From an uncultured Erysipelotrichaceae bacterium (GTDB lineage: Bacteria > Bacillota_I > Bacilli_A > RFN20 > CAG-826): 64,000 bases of DNA. A program made the position numbers and the translations under genes. Location: the NCBI GenBank assembly GCA_946612405.1, contig CAMOEQ010000001.1, forward strand, positions 1 through 64,000, in the 5' to 3' direction. This document shows, piece by piece, positions 55,195 through 63,002 of the stretch (position 1 is the stretch's first letter; the number at the start of each line of letters is the position of its first letter). The notes beneath the pieces were generated by a model. That model made no database searches, was not told the DNA's origin, and saw only the letters and a program-made list of their open reading frames with translations.

Positions 55195-55800
55195 ATGAAA
55201 ACTCTTAAAGAAACGATCGGTGAGAATCTAGTAGAGTTAAGAAAAAATAAAAAATTAACGCAACTTGAACTTGCTGAAAAACTAAATTATTCCGACAAAT
55301 CAATCTCGAAATGGGAAAAAGGCGATGTCCTTCCTGACTTTGAGACCTTATATGAATTATGCAATTTTTACGGGGTTAGTCTCGATTATTTAACCCATCC
55401 AGTTAGTGAGAATAAGTCTCAATATGTACTTAATAAGGATGAAGAAAAAAGAAATTTGTTAAATCATATTCTCATCATTGTTTTAGTAAATTTGGTGCTT
55501 TGGTTTATCGCTACAATCATCTTTGTTTATGCTTTGATTAATGGTCGTGAAGGACCATATTGGCTATCTTTTATATACGCTGTTCCTTCTACATGTGTAA
55601 TATCCGCTTTATTCTCGTTTGCCTATTTCCGAAAAGTTAGATTATTATTCTTTATCTTTTGGTCGGTATTTGTTTGGTCACTTATTGCTTCGATATTCTT
55701 AACGACAATTTTTGAAAATCAATTTATTTGGCCTTTATTCCTAGTTGGAATACCTGCTCAAGGTGCCTTGGTTGCTTGGTATCTAATGAGAAAGAAATAA
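55195..55800 (+). CDS. XRE-family HTH regulator with four membrane helices
   Basis: This 201-residue protein has an N-terminal XRE/Cro helix-turn-helix (residues 8-62; NLVELRKNKKLTQLELAEKL, then SDKSISKWEKG). Four membrane segments follow at about 88-113, 120-143, 148-170 and 174-196. Membrane-bound XRE proteins are known in Firmicutes, but their signals are mostly unknown. It is divergent from the two-gene surface operon, and its promoter contains a palindrome suited to autoregulation. I infer that it may control that operon. Leaderless start predicted. Confidence 0.75.
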   Translation: MKTLKETIGENLVELRKNKKLTQLELAEKLNYSDKSISKWEKGDVLPDFETLYELCNFYGVSLDYLTHPVSENKSQYVLNKDEEKRNLLNHILIIVLVNLVLWFIATIIFVYALINGREGPYWLSFIYAVPSTCVISALFSFAYFRKVRLLFFIFWSVFVWSLIASIFLTTIFENQFIWPLFLVGIPAQGALVAWYLMRKK

Positions 55801-55810
55801 ATATAAAAAA

Positions 55811-55836
55811 ATGCTATGGAATTCCATAGCTTTTTA
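55811..55836 (+). terminator. Terminator after the HTH-membrane gene
   Basis: GCTATGGAATTCCATAGC (55813-55830) forms a hairpin followed by TTTTTATTT. Confidence 0.85.
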
Positions 55837-55839
55837 TTT

Positions 55840-55866
55840 AAAAATAAAAGAGTCACAATGTGACTC
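55840..55866 (-). terminator. Terminator of the infC-rpmI-rplT operon
   Basis: On the minus strand GAGTCAC, loop ATT, GTGACTC (55866-55850) is followed by TTTTATTTTT. Confidence 0.85.
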
Positions 55867-55868
55867 AA

Positions 55869-56222
55869 TTATTTAGCTTTCTTAGCAATTTCGACTAAGT
55901 CAGTGAATGCTTTTGGATCGTTAATTGCGAGTTCAGCAAGCATTTTACGATTGACTTTGACGTTTGCTTTATTAAGTCCGCAGATGAATCTGCTGTAGCT
56001 AATGTCATTTGTTCTACAAGCGGCATTGATACGTTTGATCCATAATTTACGGTAATCGCTTTTGAGTTGTTTACGGTCGATATAAGAATATCTAAGCGAA
56101 CGTAAGACTTGTTCTTTAGCGGTTTTGAAGAGAAGGTGTTTACTACCGAAGTAGCCCTTGGCTCTCTTTAAGATTTTTTTACGTCTAGCGTGTGTAGTGA
56201 CGCTGTTTTTTACTCTAGCCAT
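55869..56222 (-). CDS. rplT: 50S ribosomal protein L20
   Basis: This 117-residue basic protein has the L20 signature [32 protein letters not shown] and [15 protein letters not shown]. In Bacillus L20 binds the infC leader and represses its own operon. It has a GGAGG SD and lies 11 nt after rpmI. Confidence 0.97.
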   Translation of the reverse strand: MARVKNSVTTHARRKKILKRAKGYFGSKHLLFKTAKEQVLRSLRYSYIDRKQLKSDYRKLWIKRINAACRTNDISYSRFICGLNKANVKVNRKMLAELAINDPKAFTDLVEIAKKAK

Positions 56223-56233
56223 CGGTTCTCCTC

Positions 56234-56425
56234 CTATTGAATAAGGGTCTTCACTCTCTTGTAGTCACTATTGTGAACAAGTGAAGCCTTTCTTAAATGT
56301 CTTTTTTGTTTGGTTGTCTTGCGTGGAGCAAGGTGTGATGTATAAGCACTATGTCTTTTGAGTTTACCAGAACCAGTAACTTTGACACGTTTAGCGAGTG
56401 CTCTTTTTGTCTTCATTTTTGGCAT
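56234..56425 (-). CDS. rpmI: 50S ribosomal protein L35
   Basis: This 63-residue basic protein begins [20 protein letters not shown], the L35 signature. It has an AGGAGG SD and lies between infC and rplT, the standard order. Confidence 0.96.
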   Translation of the reverse strand: MPKMKTKRALAKRVKVTGSGKLKRHSAYTSHLAPRKTTKQKRHLRKASLVHNSDYKRVKTLIQ

Positions 56426-56437
56426 GCTAATTTCCTC

Positions 56438-56992
56438 CTACTTTCTTTTGGCTGCTAAAATTGCGTTTAGCCATTTACCCTCCATAAATGGAGCTTTTTC
56501 GATAACGGCTACATCTTCCAAGGTTTGGATGAATTTATTCATAACTTCTTCACCAACTTCGACGTGACTTAATTGTCTTCCGCGATAACGAACACCAACT
56601 TTAACTTTGTTACCTTCTTCTAAGAATCTGCGAGCAGCTCTAGCTTTAGTATCAATGTCGTGTTGACCGATTTGAGGAGTTAATTGAATTTCCTTAATTT
56701 CGATTGTGTGTTGTTTTTTCTTGTTTTCTTTAGCCTTCTTTTGTTGTTCGAAACGATATTTTCCATAGTTCATAATTTTACAAACTGGTGGATTAGCGTT
56801 TGGAGCGACACAAACTAAGTCTAAATCAGCTTGAACAGCTACATCATATGCAGCTTTGCTAGACATTTTGCCAAGTTGTTCTCCATTAGCACCAATTAAT
56901 AATACTTCTGGGAAACGAACTCTCTCATTAATGAGATCTTGGTTGGTTTTATTAGGACGTTGTGGTCCTTGCTTCATTGGATAGTTATTGAT
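56438..56992 (-). CDS. infC: Translation initiation factor IF-3, AUC start
   Basis: IF-3 checks the start codon and initiator tRNA on the 30S subunit. The N domain (INERVRFPEVLLIGANGEQLG) and C domain (KKKQHTIEIKEIQLTPQIGQHDIDTKARAARRFL) are complete. The only AUG in frame (56977) is 23 nt from the strong AAGGAGG at 57007-57001. An in-frame ATC at 56992-56990 lies 8 nt from it, the ideal distance, so I set the start there (184 residues). A non-AUG start is the hallmark of infC and lets IF-3 repress itself. The ATG at 57000 is out of frame. Confidence 0.85.
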   Translation of the reverse strand: MNNYPMKQGPQRPNKTNQDLINERVRFPEVLLIGANGEQLGKMSSKAAYDVAVQADLDLVCVAPNANPPVCKIMNYGKYRFEQQKKAKENKKKQHTIEIKEIQLTPQIGQHDIDTKARAARRFLEEGNKVKVGVRYRGRQLSHVEVGEEVMNKFIQTLEDVAVIEKAPFMEGKWLNAILAAKRK

Positions 56993-57128
56993 AACTTCAT
57001 CCTCCTTTTCAACAAAAACGGACGCGAATTGCGCCCGTTAATAAATAACTTATTAGTTATCGTAGCATGTACCAATCGATTCATCAATCTGGTGAGAAGC
57101 GTGGGCGCTCTTCTTTCTACGTTTTGCG
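56993..57128 (-). promoter_or_regulatory. L20-type leader of infC-rpmI-rplT
   Basis: The predicted transcript has about 136 nt before infC and ends in the attenuator. In Bacillus the equivalent leader binds L20 and terminates. I infer the same here from position and the terminator; the L20-binding site itself is not verified. Confidence 0.6.
57014..57038 (-). terminator. Attenuator in the infC leader
   Basis: On the minus strand ACGGGCGC / GCGTCCGT forms an 8-bp stem (57038-57018) followed by TTTTTG, just 7 nt before the infC SD. It would stop transcription before the operon when the leader is in its terminating form. Confidence 0.8.
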
Positions 57129-57134
57129 AGAATT

Positions 57135-57163
57135 ATTTAACTACACATTAAATGTGTTGTCAA
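57135..57163 (-). promoter_or_regulatory. infC operon promoter
   Basis: On the minus strand TTGACA (57163-57158), 17 bp, TTAAAT (57140-57135). The spacer contains the inverted repeat ACACATT-T-AATGTGT. Confidence 0.65.
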
Positions 57164-57172
57164 CAAATATTT

Positions 57173-58900
57173 TTATTCCTCGACTTTTGGTAAAGCTCTA
57201 GTAGCGATTTCCTCTTTTAATTTATTAACAAATTCATCTAAAGAGATATTGATTTGCTCTTTTGAGCCATAATGACGATAAGTCACGCTATTAGAATTAA
57301 GTTCATTATCACCAACAACTAAAGTGTAAGGGACTTTTTTAACTTGAGCATTTCTCATACGATAGCCAAGTTTTTCACTAGCATCGATTAAATGTGCTCT
57401 AATTCCAGCCTTCTTTAAGACTTCAACAACTTTTTTAGAATATTCTAGATGGAATTCGTTGTTGACTGGTAAAACATGAACTTGTTCAGGCGACATCCAA
57501 AGTGGGAATGCACCAGCGAAATGTTCGGTGATAACTCCGACAAATCTTTCAACAGAACCAAAGCATGCTCTATGAATCATAACTGGACGAGCTTTTTCAC
57601 CTTTATCATCGATATAAGAAACATCGAATCTTTCTGGTAAATTCATGTCCAGTTGAATTGTTCCACATTGCCAAATGCGGTTCATCGAATCTTTGACTTT
57701 AAAGTCAAGTTTAGGACCATAGAAGGCTCCATCACCTGGATTAATCTTGAATTCTTTACCAGATTTTCGACAAACTTCTTCTAAGATTCTTTCCGATTCA
57801 TTCCAGATAGCGATATCACCGATATAACCTTCTTCTGGACGAGTTGATAATTCGATTTTGTAATTTAGACCAAACATCGAATAAATTTCATCGTAGAGTT
57901 TTAAAATCGAAATGATTTCTTCACCGATTTGATCTGGTCTAACAAATGTATGAGCATCATCTTGGGTAAATGATCTAACTCTAAATAAACCGTTAAGTGC
58001 GCCACTAGCTTCATGACGGTGGACGTGACCAAGTTCGGCATAACGAAGTGGAAGTTCACGATATGAATGTAAATCATTTTTATAGCAAAGAATTGCGCCT
58101 GGGCAGTTCATTGGTTTAATCGCAAATTCATCTTCATCAACCATGGTGATATACATATTATCTTTGTAGTGGTCCCAATGGCCGGAAGTAATCCAAAGCT
58201 CTTTAGAAAGCATAATTGGAGTATCTACGAGCATATAATTATAACGGTTATGGATTTCTTTCCACATGTTTTCAATTTCAGTTCTAACAATCATGCCATT
58301 AGGAAGCCAAAATGGAAGTCCTGGACCATAATCTGAAAGCATAAATAAACCAAGTTGTTTGCCTAAGAGACGGTGGTCTCTTTTCTTTCTTTCTTCTAAA
58401 ATGCGAAGATGTTCTTCTAAGTCGGCTTTCTTTTCAAAAGAAGTGCCATAAATTCTAACTAATTGTTTATTTTTAGAATCGCCTCTCCAATATGCTCCGG
58501 CGATGGAAAGAAGTTTGAAATTTTGAATTTGACCAGTTCTTTCAACGTGTGGACCAGCACATAAGTCGAACCATTTTCCTTGTCTATAGATGGTGATTAC
58601 TCCATCGATACCATTGATAAGTTCGATTTTATATGGATTATCTTTAAATAATTCTAAGGCTTTTTCTTTAGAAACTTCTTCTCTAACGATTGGTTCATTT
58701 CGACTAGCGATGCGGTGCATTTCCTTTTCAATTTTTGCTAAATCAGCTTCGGTTATTTGGCATGGAAAATCAACATCGTAGTAAAAACCTTCATCGATGG
58801 CTGGTCCATATCCAAATTTTGCTCCTGGATATAGGTTTGAAATTGCTTCTGCCATTAAATGAGAAGTTGAGTGATTAAGTGTTTTGAAGTCTAAGGCCAT
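57173..58900 (-). CDS. thrS: Threonyl-tRNA synthetase without TGS domain
   Basis: This 575-residue class II synthetase starts at the ATG at 58900 with a GGAGGTAAAATT SD. It opens directly in the editing domain: H10-x3-H14 (NHSTSHLMA) and DLCAGPHV. The aminoacylation core shows MNCPGAILCYKNDLHSYRELPLRYAELG, VRSFTQDDAH and motif 3 (RPVMIHRACFGSVERF), then the anticodon domain. The N-terminal TGS domain of typical ThrRS (about 60 residues) is absent. Expression is under a T-box. Confidence 0.95.
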   Translation of the reverse strand: MALDFKTLNHSTSHLMAEAISNLYPGAKFGYGPAIDEGFYYDVDFPCQITEADLAKIEKEMHRIASRNEPIVREEVSKEKALELFKDNPYKIELINGIDGVITIYRQGKWFDLCAGPHVERTGQIQNFKLLSIAGAYWRGDSKNKQLVRIYGTSFEKKADLEEHLRILEERKKRDHRLLGKQLGLFMLSDYGPGLPFWLPNGMIVRTEIENMWKEIHNRYNYMLVDTPIMLSKELWITSGHWDHYKDNMYITMVDEDEFAIKPMNCPGAILCYKNDLHSYRELPLRYAELGHVHRHEASGALNGLFRVRSFTQDDAHTFVRPDQIGEEIISILKLYDEIYSMFGLNYKIELSTRPEEGYIGDIAIWNESERILEEVCRKSGKEFKINPGDGAFYGPKLDFKVKDSMNRIWQCGTIQLDMNLPERFDVSYIDDKGEKARPVMIHRACFGSVERFVGVITEHFAGAFPLWMSPEQVHVLPVNNEFHLEYSKKVVEVLKKAGIRAHLIDASEKLGYRMRNAQVKKVPYTLVVGDNELNSNSVTYRHYGSKEQINISLDEFVNKLKEEIATRALPKVEE

Positions 58901-58917
58901 AATTTTACCTCCTAAAA

Positions 58918-59134
58918 TAAATAAAAACGTCCTCTTTAAGGACGCTATCAACGCGGTACCACCTTAATTTATAGTAACAAGTTACTATACTCTCAATCCT
59001 TTTAACGCAAGGTTACGTCTAAATTGGTTTTTAGAAGCTCTGAAGTGGTATTACTAATTTTCTTCTAGGAATTTCTCAGCTACCATTCCCTCTCTTTAGA
59101 AGAGCTATATTAGTAACGTGTCTTCATCGACGCT
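58918..59134 (-). promoter_or_regulatory. T-box riboswitch (threonine) upstream of thrS
   Basis: The T-box AAGGTGGTACCGCG lies at 58965-58952 and is followed by the terminator stem GCGTCCT/AGGACGT and TTTTTATTT (58945-58918). Upstream, a long stem I holds the specifier ACC (59049-59047), a threonine codon. Uncharged tRNA-Thr should favour the antiterminator. Confidence 0.92.
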
Positions 59135-59140
59135 AAAATT

Positions 59141-59168
59141 AGTATAATCAATTAAATTGATAAATCAA
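59141..59168 (-). promoter_or_regulatory. thrS promoter
   Basis: On the minus strand TTGATT (59168-59163), 16 bp, TATACT (59146-59141), giving a start near 59134 at the base of T-box stem I. Confidence 0.6.
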
Positions 59169-59259
59169 CTATTTTGCTTTTGAGAATATTTTTATTTCGA
59201 TCTTATTTTTATTTAATATGAGTAATTTTTGTTTCTATTTTTATATAAAAAATGAAAGT

Positions 59260-59353
59260 TGTGGAAAACGTGTGGATAATTATTTTAATTTTTCAAAAAC
59301 TCTCGATAAATACTTATTAAGTTTTATTTTTTAATGTTAGATAGTTATCCACA
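59260..59353. promoter_or_regulatory. Cluster of three DnaA boxes upstream of dnaB
   Basis: Perfect boxes TGTGGATAA (59271-59279, minus orientation) and TTATCCACA (59345-59353, plus), with a one-mismatch box TGTGGAAAA (59260-59268), lie in very AT-rich DNA. They suggest DnaA control of dnaB-dnaI. The rest of the 530-bp gap 58901-59430 holds the T-box, two promoters and no gene. Confidence 0.65.
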
Positions 59354-59395
59354 AAATAGCCAAAAACGTCGATTTCATCGAATTTATTTCTACCA

Positions 59396-59419
59396 CTCAC
59401 TTTGTGAGAGTGATAAACT
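59396..59419 (+). promoter_or_regulatory. dnaB extended -10 with upstream inverted repeat
   Basis: TGA TAAACT (59411-59419) is an extended -10. The ATG at 59431 is 11 nt downstream with no SD, so the leader would be about 5 nt. CTCAC-TTT-GTGAG (59396-59408) lies just upstream, in place of a -35 box. Confidence 0.4.
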
Positions 59420-59430
59420 AATGTGCAATT

Positions 59431-60720
59431 ATGGACTACATTCTTTCATCAGACTTTTATGAAATTAGACTCGCCTCTATCGTCTCAAATGTCGATAAAG
59501 ATGTTTTAGTTGAACTTTATCAACCAATCATTGGGGCAAATGCCACAATTTTATATCTCACCCTTTTAAAGCAAAAAAGAAATGAAGATGATGAGAATAT
59601 GTATTCAACTCAATCTCTTTTAAATGGAATGCAATCTGATCCTAATACTTTATTAGCCTCTAGACATTACCTTGAAGCCGTTGGTCTACTTCGTTCGTAT
59701 GAGAAAGCTTCTGAATCAGGAAGATATTACATTTATGTACTTTATGCTCCTAAATCCCCAAAAGATTTCTTTGATGATGTATTGTTCAATGGTTTACTAA
59801 TTCAATCAATCGGTGAAAAAGAAGCTAAAAAGTTAGCCCACGCTTATAAAGTCAATTTAAGTGTTGATGAAGGTTTTAAAGAAGTAAGTTCATCATTTGT
59901 TGATGTTTTCCATCCTGATTATGATGATCCTTCCTTTAGGAAAAGCTTTGGAAGTGACATCGTTGGTCATGATGCTGGACGTGTCAAAATTAGATTTAAT
60001 CTCGATTTATTCTTTAAATATATAAGCGAAAATAGTCAAATTAAAATCTCGGCAATTTCTAAAAAAGAACTCAAGGAAATTGAGCGTCTTGCTACTTTAT
60101 TTGGTTTAGATGAGAAACAAATGGCATTAATTACAATTGATGAATATGATCCAAATGAACTTCCACATCTAAATTTTGAACGCATTAAATATCGCGCTGA
60201 AGAAGAAGTTAAATTCAAATTAGTTGAATCTAAACCACGTAATAAGAGAAGCGATTTAAGTGGCGAATCTCCACTTGAACAAAAGATTATAAAAATGGAA
60301 CAAATCGCTCCATCAAAATACCTCTCATTATTATTAAATAATACTCCACCTTCAATGACTGATTTAAATACCTTAAATAAATTGTCATTAGGTTACAAAT
60401 TAGGAAATGGAATAATAAACGCAATTATCGATTATGTAATGCAAAAGAATAATAACATTCTCTCTTATGCATTCTGCGATAAGGTCGCAAGCATTCTTGT
60501 TTCTAAAAATGTTGAAACTACTTTAGATGCGATGAACGAGCTTAAAAAATTATCATCGAAAAGCAAATTAGAAAATAAGGTGACAAAGAAAACATATAAT
60601 GATGAGCCACCTAAAGTGGAACCAACTAAAGAGAAAAAACAAGTTGAAGAAATATCAGATGAAGAAATGGATGAACTATTAAGTTCATTAAATAGCTTGA
60701 AAAAAGGAGGTAAGAAATAA
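59431..60720 (+). CDS. dnaB: Replication initiation/helicase-loading protein DnaB
   Basis: This 429-residue protein of the Gram-positive DnaB/DnaD family (not the helicase) helps DnaI load the replicative helicase. The N-terminus YELYQP-like block (VDKDVLVELYQPIIGANATILYLTLL) is the winged-helix domain. The DnaB_2-type block with NNTPPSMTDLNTLNKLSLGYKLGNGIINAIIDYVMQ lies near 302-345, and a charged tail ends the protein. It is next to dnaI as in Bacillus, but the nrdR gene that usually precedes it is missing. Confidence 0.92.
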   Translation: MDYILSSDFYEIRLASIVSNVDKDVLVELYQPIIGANATILYLTLLKQKRNEDDENMYSTQSLLNGMQSDPNTLLASRHYLEAVGLLRSYEKASESGRYYIYVLYAPKSPKDFFDDVLFNGLLIQSIGEKEAKKLAHAYKVNLSVDEGFKEVSSSFVDVFHPDYDDPSFRKSFGSDIVGHDAGRVKIRFNLDLFFKYISENSQIKISAISKKELKEIERLATLFGLDEKQMALITIDEYDPNELPHLNFERIKYRAEEEVKFKLVESKPRNKRSDLSGESPLEQKIIKMEQIAPSKYLSLLLNNTPPSMTDLNTLNKLSLGYKLGNGIINAIIDYVMQKNNNILSYAFCDKVASILVSKNVETTLDAMNELKKLSSKSKLENKVTKKTYNDEPPKVEPTKEKKQVEEISDEEMDELLSSLNSLKKGGKK

Positions 60721-61643
60721 TGACTTTACAAGAAGTAAAAGAATTCTCTGTTAAAGATATCGTTAACGAAGAAGTTGATATGAAAAGTTATATTAACAAA
60801 CTCGTTAAAGAATTAAGAGAAGATATTGAAGTATATGAAAAATTAAAGTCTTTAAATCTAACTATGGGTGAAGTTAGGGAAAATATCGGTAAATTGACCG
60901 ATTTTCGTGAAGATTACAATTATTGTAAAGCTTGCCCAGGAATCGAAAAATGTAATAAGAAAACTCCCCATATTTCGATGTATGTTCAAAAAGAAGGCTC
61001 TTTTATAAGTGCTCAATATGAACCATGCCATAAAATTATGGAACAAATTCGTCTCGATTCTCGTTATTTAGTAGCTGATTTTCCTAATGAATGGAAAGGA
61101 ATCAATTTCTCAACTGTCGATATGTCAACTAATCGTCGTCCAGTTATTCGACGCGTAATTAATAACATTAAAGGTCAAACAACTGATTGGGTTTATATCA
61201 AAGGCAACCACAAAGTTGGTAAATCATTTATTCTTGTGGCTTCTGCTAATCAATTTATCGCTGAAACAAATCAACAAGCTGCCATAATTAATGCTCGTAC
61301 TAGATTTAAAGAATTAGCAGATTTAAGTATTTCTAATCCAAGTGAATTTACACGTAATCTTGTCGCATTATCAAATGTTGGCTTATTAGCCATCGATGAT
61401 TTTGGTGATGAATATAAATCTGAATATATCCGTGATCAAATCTTAATGCCAATCCTTTTAGAAAGAGAGCATCAAAACAAATTAACGATGTTTTCCTCTA
61501 ATTACACGATTAGAGAAATCCAACAGCTTTATAGCATTGGTAAAAGTGGTGGCGATATTAGAGCCAAACAATTAGCTAATATATTAGAAGAGATGTGCCG
61601 AGAGGAATTCGACCTCACTGGCGTTTCTATTTACCGTAAATAG
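60720..61643 (+). CDS. dnaI: Helicase loader DnaI
   Basis: This 307-residue AAA+ ATPase loads the replicative helicase. The N-terminal zinc-binding region has C69, C72, C78 and C103. Walker A is GNHKVGKS (162-169) and Walker B LLAIDD (222-227); sensor text MFSSNYTIREIQQLY follows. AAAAAGGAGG lies in the end of dnaB, and the genes overlap by one base. The last 17 bp overlap the end of mutM-coaE on the other strand. Confidence 0.95.
   Translation: MTLQEVKEFSVKDIVNEEVDMKSYINKLVKELREDIEVYEKLKSLNLTMGEVRENIGKLTDFREDYNYCKACPGIEKCNKKTPHISMYVQKEGSFISAQYEPCHKIMEQIRLDSRYLVADFPNEWKGINFSTVDMSTNRRPVIRRVINNIKGQTTDWVYIKGNHKVGKSFILVASANQFIAETNQQAAIINARTRFKELADLSISNPSEFTRNLVALSNVGLLAIDDFGDEYKSEYIRDQILMPILLEREHQNKLTMFSSNYTIREIQQLYSIGKSGGDIRAKQLANILEEMCREEFDLTGVSIYRK
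61627..61643. repeat. Palindrome forming both overlapping gene ends
   Basis: CTATTTACCGTAAATAG is an odd perfect palindrome. It is exactly the overlap between dnaI (ending ...IYRK) and mutM-coaE (ending ...IYGK), and supplies the TAG of each. TTTTGATTTTATTTT follows on plus, so it may also terminate dnaB-dnaI. Confidence 0.8.
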
Positions 61644-63000
61644 TTTTGATTTTATTTTCTAAAGAAGCGAGATTGCCGTCATTTAAAATAACGCAGCTCG
61701 CTTTTTCTTTATTTTTAATATTATATTGATCGTTAATTCTTAAAATTTCTAAAGCGTTTTTATCGCGTTTTGAAACCCTTTTTTCTCTTTCTTTTATAGG
61801 AGAATCAACATAGATAATTTCATCTGCAAAATCATCAAGATGAGATTCGAAAAGCAAAGGAACTTCCATAGCGACATTTATTTTAGAATGTTTTATTTCA
61901 TTGATAATGACATCACTTACTAAAGAATGAACATATTTTTCTAAGCGAGTCTTTTTCTTTGGATTATCTAGAAGATAATTTCTTAAATAATCTCGATCAA
62001 TTTTACCTTTTTTAATTTTTAATTCAGGAATGAATTTTTTGATATCGCTTTGTACTTTTTTATCTTTATATAATTCGTGAGTAATTTTATCGGCATCTAA
62101 GCAGTTATATCCTAATTTTCTAAAGCAGTCTAAAACAGTTGATTTACCGCTTCCAATAGGACCAGTAATTGCAATAACTTTTTTAATAGCAGGATTTTTT
62201 TGACAATTAGGACAATAAGTTGTGCCTCTTCCATTTACAAATATTTTTCGTAAGTGGTGATGGCATCTAAGACACGTTCCATCTTTTTTGCCATATACTT
62301 TCAAAGAAACTTGGAAGTTACCAGAGACGCCTTCTTTAGGATGATACGATTTTATCGTAGATCCACCTTCATCAATCGCTTTTTGCAAAATTATTTTTGA
62401 AGCTTTTAATATTTCTTCTAATTGTTTGTTAGAAACAAGTTTGGCAGGTGTTTCTGGATGAATCTTACATTCAAAAAGAACTTCATCAACATAGATGTTA
62501 CCTAATCCAGACATGATACTTTGATCTAAAAGAGCAGTTTTGATTGGAATATTTTTATTTTTAAACGCTTTAACTAATCTATCGGCATTTTTCATCTCAA
62601 ATGGAGACGGACCAACTTTATTAAGTGGCTCTTCTAATAAATAGCGATCTTCATCACTAACTTTAAGAATGCCAAATTTACGGACATCGTTATAAACAAG
62701 TTTATGATTGTCGCTCATCGTTAATGAGGCAATATCGTGTTTAGAATACTCTTCATTAATGCCTCTATAAAAGTATTTACCTTCCATTCTTAAATGGGAA
62801 ATTAAGACTTTTTTATTATCGAAATGGAAAATAATAAATTTTCCAATTTGACTAAAATGTGTAATAGTCGAATCAACTAATTCATTTAAATTACCCTCAA
62901 CATTTTTCTTTCTTAAAACATAGGTATCAACTACCTTTTTATTTAGAACAAATTCTTCGAGGGTTTTAATAACCGTATGAACTTCTGGATATTCAGGCAT
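61627..63000 (-). CDS. mutM-coaE: Fused formamidopyrimidine-DNA glycosylase and dephospho-CoA kinase
   Basis: This 457-residue fusion starts at the ATG at 63000, because the glycosylase needs Pro2 as N-terminus (MPEYPEVHTV: P2, E3). Residues 1-268 are MutM, which removes 8-oxoguanine: K54 in GKFIIF, SGLGNIYVDE (164-173) and the zinc finger C243-C246/C263-C266 with R258. Residues about 270-457 are CoaE, the last CoA step: P-loop GPIGSGKS (280-287), DADKITHEL and EVPLLFE. In Bacillus mutM and coaE are separate genes after polA. There is no stop or start at the junction, so it is one polypeptide. It lies 2 nt after polA. Confidence 0.92.
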   Translation of the reverse strand: MPEYPEVHTVIKTLEEFVLNKKVVDTYVLRKKNVEGNLNELVDSTITHFSQIGKFIIFHFDNKKVLISHLRMEGKYFYRGINEEYSKHDIASLTMSDNHKLVYNDVRKFGILKVSDEDRYLLEEPLNKVGPSPFEMKNADRLVKAFKNKNIPIKTALLDQSIMSGLGNIYVDEVLFECKIHPETPAKLVSNKQLEEILKASKIILQKAIDEGGSTIKSYHPKEGVSGNFQVSLKVYGKKDGTCLRCHHHLRKIFVNGRGTTYCPNCQKNPAIKKVIAITGPIGSGKSTVLDCFRKLGYNCLDADKITHELYKDKKVQSDIKKFIPELKIKKGKIDRDYLRNYLLDNPKKKTRLEKYVHSLVSDVIINEIKHSKINVAMEVPLLFESHLDDFADEIIYVDSPIKEREKRVSKRDKNALEILRINDQYNIKNKEKASCVILNDGNLASLENKIKTIYGK

Positions 63001-63002
63001 AA

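Noticed and set aside
56978..57000. ATG at 57000 as infC start
   Set aside because: It is out of frame with infC and directly abuts the SD, leaving no spacing.
59260..59353. Chromosome origin oriC
   Set aside because: Only three DnaA boxes, with no dnaA or dnaN nearby. Control of dnaB is a simpler reading. Full-genome skew would be needed to claim an origin.
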